In this document: positions 49,928 to 55,354 of the stretch, one piece after another
Layout: each line of letters starts with the position of its first letter
Numbering within the stretch: the first letter of the stretch is position 1
Translations under genes and position numbers: made by a program
Assembly (NCBI GenBank): GCA_020050435.1
Contig: JAGVKQ010000010.1
Coordinates: forward strand, 1-55,354
DNA: 55,354 bases
Origin: Candidatus Caenarcanales bacterium
Lineage (GTDB): Bacteria; Cyanobacteriota; Vampirovibrionia; 2-02-FULL-35-15
Direction of reading: 5' to 3'
The notes under the pieces: model-generated
What the model was told of the DNA's origin: nothing
Database searches by the model: none
Seen by the model: only the letters and a program-made list of their open reading frames with translations

Positions 49928-51208
49928 TTACCTGGATGAAACTTTTCTAGTTGGTCTAGAATCTGCTTCAGATTGGGCTTGCCCACTCAAGTTTGTAGAA
50001 TCAGTTTGAGGCTCGGATATTGGGCTGCGTGATTCATTTTCAGTTCTAGCATTTATATTTTCTGATTCGACTTCACAAACCACTTCTCCTCCTCTTATAT
50101 AGACTTTAGGAGGTTTAGAGCCTGTTAGTTCTAAAAATGGAGCGATATACTTTTCTCTAATACCAGGCTTACTTTCTGTTCCTAGGTAAAGCTGCTTGCC
50201 AAAATCCCATCCAAATACATTGCCCATTAAGTTTTTTCCAGACTCAACTTTTTCCTCTTTACCAAACTTTCTGAAATATTCACTACCTTTTAATATAGCT
50301 TTTGTACTTATGCCAATATCAAATGCATCCTTAACGCTGAAATTCTTAAAGCTCAGGTTCTTAAACCAGGTGAAAAATGCCATTCCTGTCCATTCCAGAA
50401 AACATCTAAAGTCGCTCTCAGCGTTTAGTCTAATACTATTTCCATGACCAAAAACAGGTTGAAGCTTTTTACCATCTTGTTCTAATCCTCTATTTTCAAT
50501 AAGAGTTGAAATAAGAGTTTTTTCTCCAGAAGCAAAAAGCATAAGACCAGCATTTACTAAAGAGGCTGCACTTAGCCAGATTTTGTCAAAAAGAGGTATT
50601 TCACTTTCTTCTTTTTCATTCCCAGAGATTTTACTGCCTAGGCTAAATAAGGTTTGAATGCCACCTGCTATACCAGCACTCAGTTGAACACCAGAAATGT
50701 ACATTTCTGCTTTTTGTTCAGATCCTTTTTCTGCTCTAGTCCAAGCATTTTTACCTTCTCTATTTTTCAATTCTTCAAGTTTAAGCTCCAATTCTTCTTG
50801 CTTATCTGGATCCTTGATAATTGAATTTTTTTCAGCCTCTAATTCAATTCTTGCTTTAGCCTCATCTTTATCTTCTAAAATGTTGGTCCCACCTATAATA
50901 GTTTCAAAAAGTTCTGCTCCGCTGGTGAGAAGGTTAACAGCTGTTGCTGCACTAAATGATTTCCATGCAAGAGCTCCTGCACCAAATAACTCTAAAATTG
51001 CAGTCCCAGGTCCTACACCAAACCCAAAACCTTCTTTACTTGGAAGTTTATTTATCCCATCTTTAAAATATGATCTAATAACTCTTGCAAAGGGAGTTCG
51101 TCTTTTTGCTTCATCTGTTTTGTTTGTGTCAGAAGGAATTAAGGCTTCACCACATAATGAATACGTGGCCTGAATTTTTCTATTTGTTTGAGTTATAGCT
51201 GCTGTCAT
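49928..51208 (-). CDS. Hypothetical protein, paralogue of the 386-aa protein (426 aa)
   Basis: No known family recognised. A Gly/Ala-rich hydrophobic region (about 62-108) precedes a highly charged coiled coil (about 112-160, rich in Glu/Lys), then more hydrophobic segments. The conserved C-terminal module includes LFDKIWLSAASLVNAGL, FDIGIST, YLGTESKPGIREK and LTGSKPPKVY, homologous to the 386-aa protein. The tail after about 375 is Ser/Glu/Asn-rich and probably disordered. AGAG precedes the ATG. Three Fur-box-like sites lie 11-86 bp upstream of its start codon. Confidence 0.7.
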   Translation of the reverse strand: MTAAITQTNRKIQATYSLCGEALIPSDTNKTDEAKRRTPFARVIRSYFKDGINKLPSKEGFGFGVGPGTAILELFGAGALAWKSFSAATAVNLLTSGAELFETIIGGTNILEDKDEAKARIELEAEKNSIIKDPDKQEELELKLEELKNREGKNAWTRAEKGSEQKAEMYISGVQLSAGIAGGIQTLFSLGSKISGNEKEESEIPLFDKIWLSAASLVNAGLMLFASGEKTLISTLIENRGLEQDGKKLQPVFGHGNSIRLNAESDFRCFLEWTGMAFFTWFKNLSFKNFSVKDAFDIGISTKAILKGSEYFRKFGKEEKVESGKNLMGNVFGWDFGKQLYLGTESKPGIREKYIAPFLELTGSKPPKVYIRGGEVVCEVESENINARTENESRSPISEPQTDSTNLSGQAQSEADSRPTRKVSSR

Positions 51209-51218
51209 TTAACTCTCT

Positions 51219-51294
51219 TGATAATTATTCTCAACAGGTACTATTAAACTGCAAATTATTCTCAATTGGAAGACTCTATTGATATTAATTCTCA
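51219..51294. promoter_or_regulatory. Three phased Fur-box-like sites
   Basis: Three 15-bp 7-1-7 sites share the half-site ATTCTCA: TGATAATTATTCTCA (51219-51233), TGCAAATTATTCTCA (51250-51264) and TGATATTAATTCTCA (51280-51294), spaced 31 and 30 bp, about three helical turns. The first is one base off TGATAATnATTATCA. They lie between the minus-strand 426-aa gene and gcvPB, nearer the former. A Fur-family repressor is the natural candidate. Confidence 0.5.
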
Positions 51295-51350
51295 AAAAGT
51301 TACAAAAGACATGTATTACGTTATTCTTTGGGTTTTATACCGTTATTACA

Positions 51351-51379
51351 TTGTGCACAACGTCTCTAGCAGTTAAAAT
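51351..51379 (+). promoter_or_regulatory. gcvPB promoter
   Basis: -35 TTGTGC (51351-51356), exactly 17 bp, -10 TAAAAT (51374-51379), then 8 nt to the ATG at 51388. No Shine-Dalgarno, so the mRNA should be leaderless or nearly so. Confidence 0.65.
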
Positions 51380-51387
51380 AGCATTCT

Positions 51388-52845
51388 ATGACAAAACTTA
51401 TCTTTGAAAAATCAAAAAAAGGCAGAATTTGCGCAAACTTACCTGAAATAGAAGCAGAAGAAAACAAAGAAATCTCTTCTTTAATACCAAAAAGCTTTTT
51501 AAGAGAAGAATTAAATTTACCTGAAGTTTCAGAACTTGAACTTATAAGGCATTTTACAGAGCTTGGCAGAAAAAACTTTTCAATTGATTCTGGATTTTAC
51601 CCACTGGGCTCTTGCACAATGAAATATAATCCAAAAATTAATGAACAGATTTCAAGAATTGAAAAAATAAATAATTTACACCCTTATCAGCCCATTGATC
51701 AAGTACAAGGTGCATTAGAAATAATGTATACATTGAGTGAATATTTAAAAGAAATTAGTGGATTTAAAGGAATTACTTTGCAGCCAGCAGCAGGAGCTCA
51801 TGGTGAACTTACTGGTTTGTTGATGATAAAGAAGTATTTTGAAAAAATAGGGGATAAAAAAAGAATAAAGGTTTTAGTTCCAGATACAGCACATGGTACA
51901 AATCCAGCTACAGCAGCAATGTGTGGATTTACAGTAGTAGAGCTTAAGTCAAATTCTAAAGGTCAAGTTGATGCTGAAACATTAAAAGAAAATCTGGATG
52001 ATACTGTAGCTGCTTTAATGATGACTAATCCAAACACTTTGGGAATCTTTGAAGAAGATATTTTAACGATCAGTGGTCTTGTACACAAATCTGGTGGATT
52101 ACTCTATTATGATGGTGCAAATCTAAATGCAATTATGGGTTTAGCTAGACCTGGAGATATGGGTTTTGATGTATGCCATTTAAACTTACACAAAACTTTC
52201 TCTACTCCTCACGGTGGTGGTGGTCCAGGAGCAGGCGTAGTTTGTTGTAATGAGAGATTAGAACCATTTCTTCCAGTACCTATTCTTAAGAAAGAATCAG
52301 ATGGAACATATAACTGGGATTATGACAGAAAAGATTCTATTGGAAAGGTAAAAGCATACTATGGTAATTTTGGAATGTATGTAAGAGCACTTACTTATAT
52401 TCTTGCAAATGGAAAAGAAGGTATTAATCAAATTAGCAAAGATGCAGTTTTGAATGCTAATTATTTGAAAGAAAAATTGAAAGATACTTTTGATCTTCCC
52501 TATGATATTCCTTGCATGCATGAATTTGTTTTATCTGGAAAAAGTTTAAAGAAAACTGGTGTTTCTACCCTTAATTTTGCTAAGAGATTATTGGACTATG
52601 GAGTTCATGCCCCGACTATTTATTTCCCTCTTGTAGTTCCTGAAGCCATTATGATCGAACCTACAGAGACTGAAACAAAAGAACAACTTGATGAATTTAT
52701 TTCAATAATGAAAAAAGTGGCTGAAGAATCTGCTACTAATCCAGAGATGGTTATAAAAGCTCCTCATAATACTCCTGTAGGAAGAGTAGATGAAGCTCAA
52801 GCAGCAAGAAGCCTTAATCTTTGCTGGAGCACAAGCTGCAATTAA
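51388..52845 (+). CDS. gcvPB: Glycine dehydrogenase (decarboxylating) subunit 2
   Basis: A 485-residue C-terminal half (P2) of the split P-protein of the glycine cleavage system. It holds the PLP-lysine K269 in HLNLHKTFSTPHGGGGPGAG. FYPLGSCTMKYNPK and LQPAAGAHGELTG are also diagnostic. It must pair with GcvPA and use GcvH and GcvT, none of which are in the window. First gene of a plus-strand run (SpoIID-domain, argF, rsmH). Confidence 0.95.
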   Translation: MTKLIFEKSKKGRICANLPEIEAEENKEISSLIPKSFLREELNLPEVSELELIRHFTELGRKNFSIDSGFYPLGSCTMKYNPKINEQISRIEKINNLHPYQPIDQVQGALEIMYTLSEYLKEISGFKGITLQPAAGAHGELTGLLMIKKYFEKIGDKKRIKVLVPDTAHGTNPATAAMCGFTVVELKSNSKGQVDAETLKENLDDTVAALMMTNPNTLGIFEEDILTISGLVHKSGGLLYYDGANLNAIMGLARPGDMGFDVCHLNLHKTFSTPHGGGGPGAGVVCCNERLEPFLPVPILKKESDGTYNWDYDRKDSIGKVKAYYGNFGMYVRALTYILANGKEGINQISKDAVLNANYLKEKLKDTFDLPYDIPCMHEFVLSGKSLKKTGVSTLNFAKRLLDYGVHAPTIYFPLVVPEAIMIEPTETETKEQLDEFISIMKKVAEESATNPEMVIKAPHNTPVGRVDEAQAARSLNLCWSTSCN

Positions 52846-52859
52846 TTCCACAATTAAAT

Positions 52860-54017
52860 ATGAACAAGTTCATATATTTTTTAGCTCTTATATTTATTAG
52901 CTTTTTCCCATTAATTGCTTATGCTTCAGATATAAAAATTGGATTAGTAACTTCTAATAAACAAATCAGAGTAGGCTCAGATGTAAAAGCAGACCTAATT
53001 GATCTATCTAAAAAAAACAACCAAGCTACACAAAAAACAATTAGCATTGTGAATAAAAGAGAAACTTTATATGTTGTGAATAAAAATGGACGAATTTCAG
53101 TTTTTAATAAAACAAAAAATCTAAATTTAGGAATATTTACGGGACCAATTCTATTAAAGCCTAATATTAAGAATGGTTTGGTCTTTTGCCAAGATCGTTG
53201 GTATAGAGGTGACCTTTTAATTTTTACCAATGCAGATGTAAATAATTTAACAATTGTAAATGTGGTTGATTTGGAAAATTATTTACTAAGCGTTTTACCC
53301 TCTGAAATGCCCTATAAATGGAATCATGAATCATTAAAAGCCCAAGCTGTTGCAGCAAGATCTTATACATTAGGTTATCTTGGAAGAAGAAAAGAAAAAG
53401 GATATGATCTTGAATCTACAGTGGAAGATCAGGTTTATACCGGTGTTTTAGCTGAGAAATGGTCAACTACACGTGCAGTAAAAGATACAAAAGGAGTAAT
53501 ACTCTTAAATTCTGAAGATACTCCCCTAATAGCACTTTATCACTCTAGTGGTGGAGGGTATACGGATAGTATTGAAAACCTTTGGGATGAAACTCCTTCC
53601 CCTCACATACAGCCAAGACCAGACTATGATGACAAATCCCCTCATTTTAAGTGGACAAGAACTTTTAAAATCTCTGACTTAAGTAATGCTCTAAGTAGCC
53701 TAAATCTTGGAGAAATAAAAAATATAATTCCTTTATCCGTAAGTGTTTCTAGAAGAGTGACTATGCTTGAAATCGTTGGTTCTAAAGGTAAGACCCAGAT
53801 CAGGGGTGAGCAATTAAGGAGAATCTTAAAATTACCAAGCTCGAAATTTAATTTGGAAATTTCTAAAGGTATTGTGAACTTTGCTGGAAGAGGGTATGGT
53901 CATGGGCTAGGACTTTCACAATGGGGAAGCAAATCGTTGGCAGATAATGGATTTAATTTTAGGCAGATATTAGCTCACTATTACACAGGGGCCAAATTGG
54001 TAAAGGTTGAAGATTAG
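52860..54017 (+). CDS. Secreted SpoIID/LytB-domain protein
   Basis: A 385-residue exported protein. I start at ATG 52860 because MNKFIYFLALIFISFFPLIAYASD is a signal peptide; the longer frame from 52821 overlaps gcvPB and spoils it. The SpoIID domain covers about 130-380: ENYLLSVLPSEMPYKWN, with the Glu that is catalytic in SpoIID, LKAQAVAARSYTLG, and GYGHGLGLSQWGSKSLA. SpoIID is a lytic transglycosylase acting on denuded peptidoglycan in sporulation; homologues in non-sporulating bacteria are common and presumed wall-remodelling enzymes. No Shine-Dalgarno; starts 15 bp after gcvPB. Confidence 0.88.
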   Translation: MNKFIYFLALIFISFFPLIAYASDIKIGLVTSNKQIRVGSDVKADLIDLSKKNNQATQKTISIVNKRETLYVVNKNGRISVFNKTKNLNLGIFTGPILLKPNIKNGLVFCQDRWYRGDLLIFTNADVNNLTIVNVVDLENYLLSVLPSEMPYKWNHESLKAQAVAARSYTLGYLGRRKEKGYDLESTVEDQVYTGVLAEKWSTTRAVKDTKGVILLNSEDTPLIALYHSSGGGYTDSIENLWDETPSPHIQPRPDYDDKSPHFKWTRTFKISDLSNALSSLNLGEIKNIIPLSVSVSRRVTMLEIVGSKGKTQIRGEQLRRILKLPSSKFNLEISKGIVNFAGRGYGHGLGLSQWGSKSLADNGFNFRQILAHYYTGAKLVKVED

Positions 54018-54034
54018 GTTACGTAGTGTAAAAT
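54007..54034 (+). promoter_or_regulatory. Possible argF promoter
   Basis: TTGAAG (54007-54012), 16 bp, TAAAAT (54029-54034), then 12 nt to the ATG at 54047; an alternative TAATAT at 54034-54039 would leave only 7 nt. The -35 overlaps the end of the SpoIID-domain gene. Confidence 0.45.
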
Positions 54035-54046
54035 AATATCTGTCAT

Positions 54047-54967
54047 ATGAAAACGCATAAGAAAAGCTTGGTTAGCATGGCTGACTTCTCAAAAGAAGAT
54101 TTAGCTTCTATTCTTGATTTAACAAAAAGAATTAAATCAAAGCCATTGTCGAAATCAAATATACTGAAAAATGAATCAGTTGCACTTATTTTTGCAAAGC
54201 CAAGTTTAAGGACAAGAGTAAGTTTTGAAGTAGGCGTAAACCAACTAGGCGGTAGCTCTATAACCATAAGAATGGATGAAATAAGTATTGGTAGTAGGGA
54301 AAATGTAGAAGATATAGCAAAAGTTCTTAGTAAGTATGTGAAAGCTATCGTTATAAGAACTTATGAACAAAAACAAATATCTGATTTAGACAAGTACTCT
54401 ACTGTTCCTGTAATAAATGCTCTAAGTAATGAAGAACATCCTTGTCAAATTGTAGCTGATTTGCATACTATAAAAGAAACCTTTGGGAAATTAGCTGGTC
54501 TGAAAATTGCTTATATTGGAGATGGAAACAATGTAGCCCAAAGTTTAATTATTGGTGCTGCATTAAGTGATATGAATATTAGCCTAGGTTGTCCTGAAAA
54601 ATATAGCCCAGTTCCAGCTTTTATAAAGCTAGCTAAAAAAATTAATCCTAAAATAAAAATTGAAATTGTGAAAGATCCAAAAGTGGCAGCAAAAAATGCA
54701 GATGTTCTTTATACAGATGTTTGGACTAGTATGGGACAGGAAAAAGAGTTTAAGAAAAGAAAAAAAATATTCTCAAACTATCAAATTAATGATGGTTTGC
54801 TTAAAATTGCTCATAAAAATGCAATTGTTTTACACTGTTTACCAGCCCACAAAGGACAAGAGATTACAGCAAAAGTCTTTGATCAATTCTCAGAAGTTAT
54901 TTATAGGCAAGCAGAAAATAGGCTTCATGCTCAAAAAGCAATATTAATAAGATTATTGGAAGGGTAA
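54047..54967 (+). CDS. argF: Ornithine carbamoyltransferase
   Basis: A 306-residue OTC converting ornithine and carbamoyl phosphate to citrulline. The carbamoyl-phosphate loop reads [13 protein letters not shown] (Leu in place of the usual Thr of STRTR). VIRTYEQ, the [14 protein letters not shown] segment, the ornithine loop with DVWTSMGQE and [12 protein letters not shown] are present. The HCLPA motif and EHPCQ favour OTC over aspartate carbamoyltransferase. rsmH starts 1 bp after its stop. Confidence 0.93.
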   Translation: MKTHKKSLVSMADFSKEDLASILDLTKRIKSKPLSKSNILKNESVALIFAKPSLRTRVSFEVGVNQLGGSSITIRMDEISIGSRENVEDIAKVLSKYVKAIVIRTYEQKQISDLDKYSTVPVINALSNEEHPCQIVADLHTIKETFGKLAGLKIAYIGDGNNVAQSLIIGAALSDMNISLGCPEKYSPVPAFIKLAKKINPKIKIEIVKDPKVAAKNADVLYTDVWTSMGQEKEFKKRKKIFSNYQINDGLLKIAHKNAIVLHCLPAHKGQEITAKVFDQFSEVIYRQAENRLHAQKAILIRLLEG

Positions 54968-54968
54968 C

Positions 54969-55354
54969 ATGCATGTCCCTGTTTTATTAAATGAAATCAT
55001 TGAAAACCTAAATATTAAAGAAGATGGTATTTACGTAGACTGTACTTTAGGATTAGGCGGTCATAGCAAAGAAATTCTAAAAAGATTATCTGAAAAAGGG
55101 TTATTAATAGGCATTGACCAGGATGAAGAAATACTAAAACAGGCAAAAGAGAACTTGAAAGATTTTAAAAATGTACTTTTCTTTAATGAAAACTATACTG
55201 CTTTGCCGGAAATCTTAAAAAAGACTGGCATTGAAAAGATAACAGGTGGAGTTTTGCTGGATTTAGGTGTTAATTCTTTGCACTTAGATATAAAAGAAAG
55301 AGGGTTTAGTTTTCAAAATGAAGCTCCTCTTGATATGAGAATGGATATTAGGTC
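54969..55354 (+). CDS. rsmH: 16S rRNA (cytosine-N4) methyltransferase RsmH, N-terminal part
   Basis: The first 128 codons of RsmH (MraW), cut by the window end. [14 protein letters not shown] is the usual start. [17 protein letters not shown] is the SAM-binding motif, [11 protein letters not shown] the acidic loop, and [12 protein letters not shown], with [15 protein letters not shown], is diagnostic. It would methylate C1402 of 16S rRNA. RsmH normally heads the division and cell wall (dcw) cluster, so dcw genes probably lie just beyond the window. The ATG overlaps no other frame and follows argF by 1 bp. Confidence 0.95.
   Translation, partial: MHVPVLLNEIIENLNIKEDGIYVDCTLGLGGHSKEILKRLSEKGLLIGIDQDEEILKQAKENLKDFKNVLFFNENYTALPEILKKTGIEKITGGVLLDLGVNSLHLDIKERGFSFQNEAPLDMRMDIR

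Noticed and set aside
52821-52859. Upstream start of the SpoIID-domain protein
   Set aside because: It overlaps gcvPB and would put 13 polar residues ahead of a clean signal peptide.

Overview
The window is AT-rich, gene-dense chromosomal DNA from a diderm, probably rod-shaped bacterium. It has LPS synthesis (KdsA), lipoprotein maturation (Lgt), an MlaF-like lipid-transport ATPase, MreB/MreC and PBP2, and no photosynthesis or flagellar structural genes. A HAS-barrel-like protein at 26128-26775 resembles a family I associate with cyanobacteria. Together with the low GC, this makes a non-photosynthetic cyanobacterial relative (Melainabacteria/Vampirovibrionia type) my best guess. The lineage is an inference and was not tested. 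No prophage, transposase, integrase or CRISPR array is visible.

Layout. 1-7 kb: small unrecognised proteins, a 1217-residue secreted kelch-repeat protein and ElbB. 7-16 kb: a FliA/WhiG-type sigma factor behind a structured leader, DprA, a secreted YVTN beta-propeller protein directly downstream of citramalate synthase, a tRNA-Leu, an M16 peptidase and PBP2. 16-26 kb: glutamate dehydrogenase, GatB, then a run of minus-strand genes (rpiB, epimerase, sugar transferase, lgt, ROK kinase, HAD, panB) behind the HU gene. 26-33 kb: HAS-barrel-like protein, ComF, mlaF/kdsA, recR/ebfC, a Cys-rich secreted peptide, a trypsin-like protease and metF. 33-45 kb: mreBC, SRP RNA, a stand-alone MshEN-like protein, a PDZ protein, rpsB-tsf-pyrH-smpB-rplU-rpmA, DoxX, dnaE and a bifunctional-nuclease-family protein. 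45-55 kb: a PAS histidine kinase with a REC-GGDEF-REC partner, rpsL-rpsG, two paralogous unknown proteins, then gcvPB, a SpoIID-domain protein, argF and the start of rsmH.

Most genes are housekeeping. The most unusual signals are regulatory. Many first-of-operon genes have a -10 hexamer only 6-10 nt before the start codon and no Shine-Dalgarno, which predicts widespread leaderless mRNAs. The tRNA-Leu folds with anticodon AAG. Three Fur-box-like sites spaced 30-31 bp lie upstream of one of the paralogous unknown genes. The two-component pair has a response protein whose two receiver domains both lack the phosphoacceptor Asp and whose GGDEF motif is degenerate. Several families of short palindromic repeats occupy intergenic DNA, and one copy encodes the C-terminus of an epimerase.
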